A stretch of 64,000 bases of DNA from Chryseobacterium sp. 18061 (GTDB lineage Bacteria; Pseudomonadota; Gammaproteobacteria; Enterobacterales; Enterobacteriaceae): the NCBI GenBank assembly GCA_902706205.1, contig CACSKA010000013.1, positions 21,816-85,815 on the forward strand, read 5' to 3'. The notes under the pieces are model-generated. The model saw only the letters and a program-made list of their open reading frames with translations, made no database searches and was not told the DNA's origin. Position 1 is the stretch's first letter. Every line of letters begins with the position of its first letter. The translations under genes and the position numbers were made by a program. Positions 35,333-43,424 of this stretch are shown in pieces.

Positions 35333-35953
35333 TCAGGCATGGCGTGCTGACGCAAGCAGCGCGCCGACCAGCATAAACAGCGATCCAAAAATCTTATTCA
35401 GGGCCTTCATCTGACGAGGGCCTTTGATCCAGCCTGCAATTCGCGTCGCCAGCGTCGCATAGCCAATCATCACAATGATATCCACCACGATGGTCGTCAC
35501 CCCGAGGATAACGTACTGCATGACCTGCGGCTGATGCGGGATGATGAATTGCGGAAATAGCGCCGCCAGAAAAACGATGCTTTTCGGATTGGTGAGATTC
35601 ACAAATACCGCGCGTTTGAACAGATGTCCACGGGTTTGCGTCTTCGCCACAGTGTTAAGATCGATAGCGCCTGCGGCACGCCATTGCTGAATACCAAGCC
35701 AGATGAGGTACGCCACACCCGCCCATTTCAGCACTTCAAACGCCAGCAGCGAACGCGAAAACAGCGTCCCCAGACCGACACCCACCAGAACGATATGAAT
35801 ACTCAGCCCGGTTTGCAGTCCGGCAATCGATGCCGCTGCGCCTCGGTAGCCGTGGTTGAGGGCGGTAGTCATGGTGTTGATGGCCCCGGAACCGGGGGAA
35901 AGACTGAGAATTATGGACGTCAGTAGATAGGCGAACCACCACTCGAAGGTCAT
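35333..35953 (-). CDS. rhtB: Homoserine/homoserine lactone exporter RhtB
   Basis: 206-residue LysE-family exporter of homoserine, its lactone and some threonine. The SPGSGAINTM motif near residue 20 and the NLTNPKSIVFLAALFPQF block are family hallmarks. Tail-to-tail with rhtC and divergent from pldB, as in E. coli. Confidence 0.94.
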   Translation of the reverse strand: MTFEWWFAYLLTSIILSLSPGSGAINTMTTALNHGYRGAAASIAGLQTGLSIHIVLVGVGLGTLFSRSLLAFEVLKWAGVAYLIWLGIQQWRAAGAIDLNTVAKTQTRGHLFKRAVFVNLTNPKSIVFLAALFPQFIIPHQPQVMQYVILGVTTIVVDIIVMIGYATLATRIAGWIKGPRQMKALNKIFGSLFMLVGALLASARHA

Positions 35954-36032
35954 GAGACACTCCCTGATTGACTGCTTTTATGCCACAATACGCTATGCCC
36001 GTCATACTTCAAGCAGCAGGGGTGGATAGCCG

Positions 36033-37025
36033 ATGTTTCGGCAGAAAATGGACTGGAAAACCAGAGAAAATGGGTTCGCCGCTTTCACGATGGGTACGCT
36101 GAATAACTTCTGGCGCCAGCGTGAAGAAGCTGAATTTACAGGCGTGGATAACGTTCCGGTACGCTTCGTCCGCTTTCGCGCCAAAAAACACGACCGGGTG
36201 ATTGTGGTGTGTCCAGGCCGAATCGAAAGCTACGTGAAGTATGCGGAACTGGCCTACGACCTGTTCTACAGCGGCTTCGACGTGCTGATTATCGATCACC
36301 GTGGGCAAGGGTTGTCCGGGCGAATGCTCGACGACAGTCATCGCGGTCACGTGGATAACTTCAGCGATTACGTCGACGACCTGACCGCTTTTTGGGAACA
36401 GGAAGTCGCACCGGGACCGTGGCGTAAGCGTTATATCCTTGGCCATTCGATGGGCGGGGCCATTTCTACGTTGTTTTTACAGCGAAATCCAAAGCAGTGC
36501 GACGCGCTCGCGCTTTGTGCGCCAATGTTCGGTATCATCATGCGATTGCCCGACTGGATGGTGCGGCCAATTCTCGATTTCGCTGAGGGCCATCAGCGCA
36601 TAAGAGAAAGCTACGCCATGGGAACCGGGCGCTGGCACGCACTGCCGTTCAGCCTCAACATCCTGACCCATAGCCGGGAGCGTTATCGGCGAAATCTGGG
36701 GTTCTATGCTGACAATCCGTATATTCGCGTTGGCGGGCCGACCTACCATTGGGTGCGAGAAGGGGTGATGGCCGGAGAGGAAATCCTGGCTGGTGTGGCG
36801 TTAGATGACACCCCGACGCTGCTGATTCAGGCTGAAGAAGAAAAGGTCGTGGATAACCGTATGCACGGCCGTTATTGCGAACTTCGCGCCGCGGCGGGCA
36901 AGCCTTGTGAAGGCATTAACCCGCTTGTCATTCCCGGTGCTTATCATGAGATCCTTTTCGAAAAGGACGATATGCGTTCAGTCGCGCTCAAGACCATCGT
37001 CGAGTTTTACGATCGACATAATTAA
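36033..37025 (+). CDS. pldB: Lysophospholipase L2
   Basis: Alpha/beta hydrolase attached to the inner membrane that degrades lysophospholipids. 330 residues, ten shorter than the E. coli protein, the difference being at the variable C-terminus. Nucleophile S139 in GHSMG (137-141); oxyanion region IIDHRGQG (86-93); catalytic His in GAYHEILFEKD near the end. In Salmonella the sRNA SgrS stabilises the pldB-yigL mRNA by pairing inside the pldB 3' coding end; co-linearity with yigL (41-base gap) is preserved here. Confidence 0.95.
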   Translation: MFRQKMDWKTRENGFAAFTMGTLNNFWRQREEAEFTGVDNVPVRFVRFRAKKHDRVIVVCPGRIESYVKYAELAYDLFYSGFDVLIIDHRGQGLSGRMLDDSHRGHVDNFSDYVDDLTAFWEQEVAPGPWRKRYILGHSMGGAISTLFLQRNPKQCDALALCAPMFGIIMRLPDWMVRPILDFAEGHQRIRESYAMGTGRWHALPFSLNILTHSRERYRRNLGFYADNPYIRVGGPTYHWVREGVMAGEEILAGVALDDTPTLLIQAEEEKVVDNRMHGRYCELRAAAGKPCEGINPLVIPGAYHEILFEKDDMRSVALKTIVEFYDRHN

Positions 37026-37066
37026 TCCGGCGTTAGCGCCGCTCTTACCAGAGGTTTAATTCGTTT

Positions 37067-37873
37067 ATGTACCAGGTTGTTGCGTCTGATTTAGATGGTA
37101 CGCTGCTCAATCCCGACCATCGTCTGTCCTCCTACACCAAAGAAACGCTGACCCTGCTGACCGAAAAAGGGGTGAACTTTGTTTTTGCGACTGGCCGCCA
37201 CCACATTGACGTTGGTCAGATCCGCGATGGCCTGGGCATCAAGGCATTCATGATCACCTCCAACGGTGCTCGCGTTCACGATACCGACGGCAATCTGGTG
37301 TTTGCCCATAACCTCGATAGCGATATTGCCTCTGACCTGTTTGGCGTGGTGAATAACAATCCGGATATCGTGACCAATGTGTATCGCAACGACGAATGGT
37401 TTATGAACCGCCATCGTCCGGAAGAGATGCGTTTCTTCAAGGAAGCGATTTTCAACTATTCGCTGTATGAGCCGGGCCTGCTGGAAGCCGAAGGCGTCAG
37501 CAAAGTGTTCTTCTCTTCGCCGGATCACGACGTGCTGCTGCCGTTAGAGCAGGCGATCAACGCCCGTTGGGGCGATCGCGTCAACGTGAGTTTCTCGACC
37601 CTGACCTGTCTGGAAGTCATGGCGGGCGGTGTATCAAAAGGACACGCGCTGGAAGCGGTCGCGAAAATGATGGGTTACGGCCTGCCGGACTGCATCGCAT
37701 TTGGTGACGGCATGAACGACGCTGAAATGCTCTCCATGGCGGGTAAAGGCTGCATCATGGATAACGCGCATCAGCGGCTGAAAGATTTGCATCCGGAACT
37801 GGAAGTGATTGGTTCGAACGTGGATGATGCGGTACCGCATTACCTGCGCCGCCTATATCTCAATCAGGCGTAA
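37067..37873 (+). CDS. yigL: HAD sugar-/pyridoxal-phosphate phosphatase YigL
   Basis: 268-residue Cof-type HAD phosphatase: motif I DLDGTLL (8-14), FATGRH, K in GVSKGHAL, and FGDGMNDAEML. It dephosphorylates accumulated sugar phosphates during glucose-phosphate stress (SgrS-stabilised pldB-yigL transcript in Salmonella) and pyridoxal phosphate. Its last 14 bases overlap the opposing EAL-domain gene, an arrangement not found in E. coli. Confidence 0.95.
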   Translation: MYQVVASDLDGTLLNPDHRLSSYTKETLTLLTEKGVNFVFATGRHHIDVGQIRDGLGIKAFMITSNGARVHDTDGNLVFAHNLDSDIASDLFGVVNNNPDIVTNVYRNDEWFMNRHRPEEMRFFKEAIFNYSLYEPGLLEAEGVSKVFFSSPDHDVLLPLEQAINARWGDRVNVSFSTLTCLEVMAGGVSKGHALEAVAKMMGYGLPDCIAFGDGMNDAEMLSMAGKGCIMDNAHQRLKDLHPELEVIGSNVDDAVPHYLRRLYLNQA

Positions 37874-38669
37874 CGCAACGCGATTCGCTCCAGTCTATAA
37901 AAGCCCTGCTTGTCAGGGCTTTACTGTATAACCAGCCCTGCGCATATTTCACACCATGCGATTTCAGCCACGTGGCCTGTGCCTGCGTTTCAACCCCTTC
38001 CGCCAGCGGCTCCAGCGACAGTGACTGCGCCAGCGCGATAACCTGCGGTAGCAGGCTTTTTCCCGGCAATGGGTCGACCAGCGTTTTATCAATTTTGAGC
38101 ATATCGAAGGTCATCGCCTGCAGATAATTCAGGTTCGCATAGCCACTGCCAAAATCGTCCAGATAAATGGCGTGTCCTGCCTGGCGATAGCGCTCGACCA
38201 TCGGGGCGATGGCTTCCGGGTCAACCATACTGCTTTCCGTCATTTCCAGCGTGATTTGCTGCGGGTGAACGCCATAGCCATGACACAGCATCGATAAATG
38301 CGCCAGCAGATCGGTGGATTGCAGATCGTCGGGTTCGACGTTAATGGAAACATATTGACGCCGATTCTGACGCAGCCATGCGCCGAGATCGTTCAGTACC
38401 TGCTCAACCACCCACTCTGTCATCGTACTCAGCAGCTGCGTTTCACGAGCAAAAGGAATGAAGCTGTCCGGCGCCAGCAGTTTGCCGTCTGGCTGGGGCC
38501 AGCGCACCAGCGCTTCGGCCCCCACGACGCAGCCGCTATCCAGCTGGACGATAGGCTGATACCACATCTCCAGTTGTCGGGTGTGGATAGCCTGCTTCAG
38601 CCGCGCGCGTGAGGCGTTCAACTGGTGAAGAATCGAAGGAATAAAATTGCCGTCAGTCACAGGGTCCAT
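37860..38669 (-). CDS. Stand-alone EAL-domain cyclic-di-GMP phosphodiesterase (accessory)
   Basis: 269 residues, almost entirely an EAL domain without sensor, GGDEF or membrane segment. Catalytic set complete: E52 in the EAL motif (52-54), N110, E142, D171/D172 (DDFGSG), K192 (KIDK), E224 (EGVET) and Q244. Enzymatic activity is therefore expected. It lies between yigL and yigM, which are neighbours in E. coli, and overlaps yigL tail-to-tail. A hairpin at 37900 lies within its last codons. With no N-terminal input domain it may act as a soluble local phosphodiesterase; what controls it cannot be told. Confidence 0.85.
   Translation of the reverse strand: MDPVTDGNFIPSILHQLNASRARLKQAIHTRQLEMWYQPIVQLDSGCVVGAEALVRWPQPDGKLLAPDSFIPFARETQLLSTMTEWVVEQVLNDLGAWLRQNRRQYVSINVEPDDLQSTDLLAHLSMLCHGYGVHPQQITLEMTESSMVDPEAIAPMVERYRQAGHAIYLDDFGSGYANLNYLQAMTFDMLKIDKTLVDPLPGKSLLPQVIALAQSLSLEPLAEGVETQAQATWLKSHGVKYAQGWLYSKALTSRAFIDWSESRCVTPD
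37900..37922 (+). terminator. Terminator-like hairpin for yigL inside the EAL gene
   Basis: AAAGCCCTG, loop CTTGT, CAGGGCTTT, 27 bases after the yigL stop and within codons for ...SKALTSRAF of the opposing EAL protein. The U-tract is confined to the stem, so strength is uncertain. Confidence 0.55.
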
Positions 38670-38797
38670 CCTGAAAATACTGCTGATGGGGGAAGAGATT
38701 CAGTATTCCCCGAATTCCAACGCATAACTATCAGTAATGGACTAATTAGGACCGCGAAATAGCCGCTGCGGAATGTGAGTGTTCGTTATTTGCCCAG

Positions 38798-38831
38798 TTG
38801 TCAACCGAATACTCCGCTACAATGCCCGCAA
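38798..38831 (+). promoter_or_regulatory. Possible BirA half-operator upstream of yigM
   Basis: TTGTCAACC matches the left arm of the BirA operator (TTGTnAACC); the right arm 16 bases later (TGCCCGCAA) matches poorly. BirA control of yigM is established for E. coli. TACAAT (38818-38823) could be the -10. Weak evidence. Confidence 0.35.
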
Positions 38832-38853
38832 ACTATCCTGAGAGAGTCTCATC

Positions 38854-39753
38854 GTGGCGTTACTGATTATCACCACCGTGTTGTGGGCATTTTCCTTCAG
38901 CCTGATTGGCGAGTACCTGGCGGGCAGCGTTGACAGCTATTTCTCCGTGCTGATGCGCGTGGGCCTGGCGGCGCTGGTGTTCCTGCCATTCTTGCGGGCG
39001 CGCTCGCAATCGTTGAAAGTGCTGCTGATGTACATGCTGGTGGGCGCGATGCAGCTTGGCATCATGTACCTGCTGGCGTTCCGGGCATATCTCTACCTGA
39101 CCGTGTCCGAATTCTTGCTGTTTACGGTGCTGACGCCGCTGTACATCACCCTGATTTACGATCTGATGAGCAAGCGCAGGCTGCGCTGGGGTTATCTGTT
39201 GAGTGCCATGCTGGCGGTGATTGGCGCGGCGATCATTCGCTATGACCATGTCAGCACGCATTTCTGGACCGGGCTGCTGCTGGTCCAGCTGTCGAATATC
39301 TGCTTTGCTATCGGGATGGTGGGCTACAAGCGCTTAATGGAAATCCACCCGATGCCGCAGCACAACGCCTTTGCCTGGTTTTATCTTGGCGCACTCATCG
39401 TGGCACTGGTGGCGTGGCTCATGCTCGGGGATCCGAACAAGCTGCCGACGACAACACTGCAATGGGGCATTCTGGTGTGGCTCGGCGTGGTGGCTTCAGG
39501 GCTGGGCTACTTCATGTGGAACTACGGCGCCACGCAGGTGGACGCCGGTACGCTTGGGATCATGAATAACATGCATGTGCCTGCCGGATTGTTGGTGAAC
39601 CTGGCTATCTGGCAACAGCAGCCGCACTGGCCGAGCTTTATTACAGGTGCGTTGGTGATTGTGGCTTCGCTGTGGGTCCATCGCCATTGGGTCGCTCCGC
39701 GCTCCGAACAAACGGCAAATGATCGCAAGCGTGATTCCGCGTTGAGCGAATAA
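38854..39753 (+). CDS. yigM: Biotin transporter YigM (BioP)
   Basis: 299-residue EamA-family permease with ten membrane segments, the energy-coupled biotin importer of enterics. GTG start at 38854 (MALLIITTVLWAFSF), GAGAGA upstream. Conserved YLTVSEFLLFTVLTPLYITLIYD and YGATQVDAGTLGIMNNMHVPAGLL. Its last 113 bases overlap the 3' end of metR on the opposite strand, in a basic cytoplasmic tail (VHRHWVAPRSEQTANDRKRD). Confidence 0.94.
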   Translation: MALLIITTVLWAFSFSLIGEYLAGSVDSYFSVLMRVGLAALVFLPFLRARSQSLKVLLMYMLVGAMQLGIMYLLAFRAYLYLTVSEFLLFTVLTPLYITLIYDLMSKRRLRWGYLLSAMLAVIGAAIIRYDHVSTHFWTGLLLVQLSNICFAIGMVGYKRLMEIHPMPQHNAFAWFYLGALIVALVAWLMLGDPNKLPTTTLQWGILVWLGVVASGLGYFMWNYGATQVDAGTLGIMNNMHVPAGLLVNLAIWQQQPHWPSFITGALVIVASLWVHRHWVAPRSEQTANDRKRDSALSE

Positions 39754-40594
39754 ACGCTTCGGTGACTGGCTGGCGCTGCTCGCCATCGCGCACGGCAGCG
39801 TACAGTCGGCTCCACAGACCTTCGCCCAGGGTTTTGGTCACCACCAGACCCTGGCGTTCAAAACTCTCCACCACCCAATGCGGCAGGGCAGCAATGCCCA
39901 TCTTAGCTGCAACCATCTGAATCAATAACAACGTGTTATCCACGCTTTTCAGCGAGGGACTCACGCCTGCTGGCTGTAAAAAATGACGCCAGATATCGAG
40001 TCGGCTGCGCTGCACCGGGTAAATCAACAGTGATTCACTGGCGATGTCTTCCGGCGTGATGCGGGCTTTCGCGGCCAGGGGATGATCGGGTGCCAGCACC
40101 AGTCGCACTTCATAATCAAACATCGGCGAATAATGCAGACCGCTGCGCGGCAGAATGTCTGAGGTCAGCACGATATCCAGCTCTCCCTGCTGCAACGCAG
40201 GCTGCGGGTCGAAAGTTACCCCTGATTTGAAATCCATCTCCACCTGCGGCCAGCTCAAACGGAAGTTTTCCAGTGCGGGCGTCAGCCACTGAATACAGCT
40301 ATGGCACTCAATGGCGATCCGCAGCGTGGTTTGCTGTGGTTCATTACAGGCCTGTAATGCACGGCTAATCTGCGGCAGAACCTGATTAGCAAGCTGCAGC
40401 AGAATTTCTCCTTGTGGGGTAAAGCGCAGCGGCTGACTCTTACGGACAAATAGCCGGAAGCCAAGGCGCTGTTCCAGATCGCTGAATTGGTGAGAAAGCG
40501 CGGATTGCGTCTGGTGCAGCATGGCTGCCGCTGCTGCGAGCGATCCGCTATTCCGTAACGCTTGTAGCGTTTTCAGGTGTTTAATCTCGATCAT
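39641..40594 (-). CDS. metR: LysR-type regulator MetR
   Basis: MetR activates metE, metH and other methionine genes with homocysteine as co-effector. 317 residues: an N-terminal winged HTH (1-60, GSLAAAAAMLHQTQSALSHQFSDLEQRLG) and LysR effector domain. Divergent from metE; the MetR box overlaps the metR start codon, giving autoregulation. Tail-to-tail overlap of 113 bases with yigM. Confidence 0.96.
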   Translation of the reverse strand: MIEIKHLKTLQALRNSGSLAAAAAMLHQTQSALSHQFSDLEQRLGFRLFVRKSQPLRFTPQGEILLQLANQVLPQISRALQACNEPQQTTLRIAIECHSCIQWLTPALENFRLSWPQVEMDFKSGVTFDPQPALQQGELDIVLTSDILPRSGLHYSPMFDYEVRLVLAPDHPLAAKARITPEDIASESLLIYPVQRSRLDIWRHFLQPAGVSPSLKSVDNTLLLIQMVAAKMGIAALPHWVVESFERQGLVVTKTLGEGLWSRLYAAVRDGEQRQPVTEAFIRSTRNHACDHLPFVRSAERPNGDGPTAKPQSPTHL

Positions 40595-40681
40595 GAAAGT
40601 CCTTCACTTCGGCATGAATAAATTGCGCTTGAGGATCATACAGTACCTGCCAATTATAGATGTGTAAACATCCAGACGTCC
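40594..40681. promoter_or_regulatory. metR-metE control region: MetR box, metE promoter, MetJ boxes
   Basis: TGAA-N5-TTCA (40594-40606) is a perfect MetR site overlapping the metR start codon. TTGAGG (40629-40634), 17 bp, AATTAT (40652-40657) is the likely metE promoter. Three tandem 8-mers follow: AGATGTGT, AAACATCC, AGACGTCC (40658-40681), the last two close to the MetJ box AGACGTCT. They fit MetJ repression over the transcription start. An ERIC repeat then separates this region from metE. Confidence 0.8.
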
Positions 40682-40691
40682 AAATTCGTCG

Positions 40692-40792
40692 TCTTTAGGC
40701 CATAGCGGCGTTGGCTGCCCTCGCTCACCCCAGTCACTTACTTGAGTAAGCTCCTGGGAATGAGCTCACTTGCCGCCTGGCTCTGACCTGAA
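40692..40792 (-). repeat. ERIC repeat in the metE 5' untranslated region
   Basis: Core GCGTTGGCTGCCCTCGCTCA, CCCCAGTCACTTACTTGAGTAAGCTCCTGGG and TGCCGCC match the reverse complement of the ERIC consensus almost exactly; the outer arms pair imperfectly (TAGGCCATAGCGGC with GCCGCCTGGCTCTGACCT). It fills most of the space between the met boxes and the metE ribosome site. Confidence 0.9.
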
Positions 40793-40822
40793 ATCCATAG
40801 AATTAATAAAAGAGGAACGACC

Positions 40823-43084
40823 ATGACAATCAAAAACCACACCCTCGGATTCCCTCGCGTTGGTCTACGTCGCGAACTGAAAAAAGCACAAGAGAGCTAC
40901 TGGGCGGGCAATTCCAGCCGCGAAGAACTGCTGGCGACCGGGCGCGAGCTGCGTAGCCGTCACTGGCAGCAGCAGAAAGACGCTGGGGTGGATCTGCTGC
41001 CAGTGGGCGATTTCGCCTGGTACGACCATGTTCTGACTACTAGCCTGCTGCTGGGCAACGTGCCGGCTCGTCATCAGAACAAAGATGGCTCAGTGGATAT
41101 CGACACGCTGTTTCGTATTGGTCGCGGTCGGGCACCCACCGGTGAACCGGCGGCGGCGGCAGAAATGACCAAATGGTTTAACACCAACTATCACTACATG
41201 GTGCCGGAATTCACTAAAGGGCAGGAATTCAAACTGACCTGGACCCAGTTGCTGGATGAAGTGGACGAAGCGCTGGCGCTGGGCCACAACGTGAAACCGG
41301 TGCTGCTTGGCCCGGTGACCTATCTGTGGCTGGGTAAAGTGAAGGGCGAGCCGTTCGACCGCCTGAGCCTGCTGAAAGATATCCTGCCGGTCTACCAGCA
41401 GGTACTGGCGGAACTGGCAAAGCGCGGCGTCGAATGGGTACAAATCGACGAACCGATTCTGGTGCTGGAGCTGCCGCGTCCGTGGCTGGATGCGTTCCAG
41501 CCCGCTTACGATGCGCTGCAGGGCAAAACCAAACTGCTGCTGACCACCTATTTCGAAGGCGTGACGCCAAACCTGAACACCATCACCGCGCTGCCGGTGC
41601 AGGGTCTGCATGTCGATTTGGTGCACGGTAAAGATGACGTCGCTGAACTGCACAACCGCCTGCCAGCCGAGTGGCTGCTGTCTGCGGGCCTGGTGAATGG
41701 CCGTAACGTCTGGCGGGCCGATCTGACAGAGAAATATACACACGTTAAAGACATCGTCGGCAAACGTGCGCTGTGGGTGGCCTCTTCTTGCTCACTGTTG
41801 CACAGCCCCATTGACCTGAGCGTGGAAACACGTCTCGATGCGGAAGTAAAAAGCTGGTTCGCCTTCGCGCTGCAAAAATGTCAGGAACTGGCCCTGCTGC
41901 GTGATGCGCTCAACAGCGGCGACACCGCAGTCATTGCTGAATGGAGCGCGCCAATTCAGGCTCGTCGCAACTCAAGTCGCGTACACAATGCTGCGGTAGA
42001 AAAACGTCTGGCATCGATCACCGCTCAGGACAGCCAGCGCAGCCGGCCTTATGCTGAGCGTGCTGAAGCCCAGCGGGCGCGTTTCAATCTGCCAGCATGG
42101 CCGACCACCACCATCGGTTCTTTCCCTCAGACTACTGAAATTCGCGGCCTGCGCCTCGACTTCAAAAAAGGCAATCTCGATGCGGGTCACTATCGCACCG
42201 GCATCGCCGAACATATCAAACAGGCCATCGTTGAGCAGGAACGTCTGGGACTGGACGTGTTGGTGCACGGCGAAGCCGAACGTAACGACATGGTCGAATA
42301 CTTCGGCGAGCATCTGGATGGTTTCGTTTTCACCCAAAATGGCTGGGTGCAGAGCTACGGTTCCCGCTGCGTGAAGCCACCGGTGGTGATTGGCGATATC
42401 AGCCGTCCGGAAGCGATCACCGTTGAGTGGGCGAAATACGCGCAGTCTCTGACCGACAAACCGGTGAAAGGCATGCTGACCGGTCCGGTGACCATTCTGT
42501 GCTGGTCATTCCCGCGTGAAGACGTGACCCGTGAAACCATCGCCAAACAGATTGCCCTGGCGCTGCGTGATGAAGTGGCGGATCTGGAAGCTGCGGGTAT
42601 CGGCATTATCCAGATTGACGAACCGGCACTGCGTGAAGGGCTGCCGCTGCGTCAAAGCGACTGGGAAGCCTACCTGGCGTGGGGCGTGGAAGCATTCCGT
42701 ATTAACGCCGCGGTGGCGAAAGATGAAACGCAGATCCACACCCACATGTGTTACTGCGAGTTCAACGACATCATGGATTCCATCGCCGCGCTGGATGCTG
42801 ACGTTATCACCATTGAGACCTCGCGTTCAGACATGGAGCTGCTCGAGTCGTTCGAAGAGTTCGAATATCCGAACGAAATTGGCCCGGGTGTGTATGACAT
42901 TCACTCCCCGAACGTACCAAGCGTTGAGTGGATTGAAGCGCTGCTGAAGAAAGCCGCTCAGCGCATTCCGGCAGAGCGCCTGTGGGTCAATCCGGACTGT
43001 GGCCTGAAAACCCGTGGCTGGCCAGAAACCCGCGCCGCACTGGCGAACATGGTGAAGGCCGCGCAGAACCTGCGTCAGGCGTAA
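40823..43084 (+). CDS. metE: Cobalamin-independent methionine synthase
   Basis: MetE transfers the methyl group of methyl-tetrahydropteroyltriglutamate to homocysteine in the cytoplasm. 753 residues, two homologous barrels; zinc site H641/C643 (THMCYCEFND) and C726 (NPDCGLKTRG), with the conserved GSFPQTTEIR and QIDEPALREGLPLR segments. Start ATG 40823 with AGAGGAA ahead. Activated by MetR and repressed by MetJ; abundant when B12 is lacking. Confidence 0.97.
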   Translation: MTIKNHTLGFPRVGLRRELKKAQESYWAGNSSREELLATGRELRSRHWQQQKDAGVDLLPVGDFAWYDHVLTTSLLLGNVPARHQNKDGSVDIDTLFRIGRGRAPTGEPAAAAEMTKWFNTNYHYMVPEFTKGQEFKLTWTQLLDEVDEALALGHNVKPVLLGPVTYLWLGKVKGEPFDRLSLLKDILPVYQQVLAELAKRGVEWVQIDEPILVLELPRPWLDAFQPAYDALQGKTKLLLTTYFEGVTPNLNTITALPVQGLHVDLVHGKDDVAELHNRLPAEWLLSAGLVNGRNVWRADLTEKYTHVKDIVGKRALWVASSCSLLHSPIDLSVETRLDAEVKSWFAFALQKCQELALLRDALNSGDTAVIAEWSAPIQARRNSSRVHNAAVEKRLASITAQDSQRSRPYAERAEAQRARFNLPAWPTTTIGSFPQTTEIRGLRLDFKKGNLDAGHYRTGIAEHIKQAIVEQERLGLDVLVHGEAERNDMVEYFGEHLDGFVFTQNGWVQSYGSRCVKPPVVIGDISRPEAITVEWAKYAQSLTDKPVKGMLTGPVTILCWSFPREDVTRETIAKQIALALRDEVADLEAAGIGIIQIDEPALREGLPLRQSDWEAYLAWGVEAFRINAAVAKDETQIHTHMCYCEFNDIMDSIAALDADVITIETSRSDMELLESFEEFEYPNEIGPGVYDIHSPNVPSVEWIEALLKKAAQRIPAERLWVNPDCGLKTRGWPETRAALANMVKAAQNLRQA

Positions 43085-43171
43085 GTGCCGGGTTGCTTTT
43101 CTGAAACGTGCTCGCAAAACGGAAAGCAACTCGGATGCAACGCGTAAAACTGATTTCTGTATAACCATGAC

Positions 43172-43252
43172 GTTCGTAAGGTGATGACGTTGCGGTCAAT
43201 CCCGCAACCGGGCGTAGGAACCCGTGTATCTGCATGGTGATGCATATTTTTT
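43172..43252 (+). ncRNA. C4/CI-like antisense RNA (candidate), ended by an intrinsic terminator
   Basis: Three consecutive hairpins: GTTGCGG/CCGCAAC (43189-43208), CGGG/CCCG presenting loop CGTAGGAA (43209-43224), and TGCAT-GGTG-ATGCA followed by TATTTTTT (43231-43252), a terminator. The loop strand CGGGCGTAGGAA pairs with TTCCTACCCCCG at 43339-43350 in 11 of 12 positions. A short terminated RNA whose loop is complementary to its own downstream leader is the design of phage P1 C4, P4 CI and Salmonella IsrK RNAs. The 5' end is estimated from TATAAC at 43160; no clear -35. Confidence 0.6.
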
Positions 43253-43424
43253 GTGTCAGGCCAACGCACATCACAGTAAACTCTCTGGTGACGCTGGCGG
43301 GGCAACCGAAAGGTTGGCCGGGTCCATGTATGCCGGTATTCCTACCCCCGTCAGCGTCACCACCTGTGAGTGTAGGAACTCCAGTGGTGGCTTCTCCGAT
43401 ACATACATGGAAGCTACCTTATGA
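43224..43424 (+). CDS. Possible leader ORF coupled to the 151-residue gene (icd/ash-like position)
   Basis: A 66-codon frame from GTG 43224 crosses the structured leader and ends TGA at 43424, overlapping the next start codon as ATGA. In P1 the icd gene similarly overlaps ant and is translationally coupled to it. A second frame (43234-43452) is also open, and composition is dictated by the hairpins. I therefore cannot tell whether either is translated. Confidence 0.3.
   Translation: MYLHGDAYFLCQANAHHSKLSGDAGGATERLAGSMYAGIPTPVSVTTCECRNSSGGFSDTYMEATL
43287..43390 (+). other. Long structured target leader with C4-target sequence
   Basis: A 16-bp stem (43287-43302 with 43346-43361, one G-U pair) encloses CAACC-GAAA-GGTTG with a GNRA tetraloop and a CCGG/CCGG hairpin. 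The adjoining hairpin CCACC/GGTGG (43360-43390) presents a second GTAGGA loop (43372-43377). TTCCTAC (43339-43345), complementary to both GTAGGAA loops, lies at the base of the long stem. This looks like a switchable RNA, not a plain untranslated region. Confidence 0.6.

Noticed and set aside
35996..36018. CCCGTCATACTTCAAGCAGC before pldB as a possible repeat end
   Set aside because: No matching partner or inverted arm within the window; too short to call a repeat.
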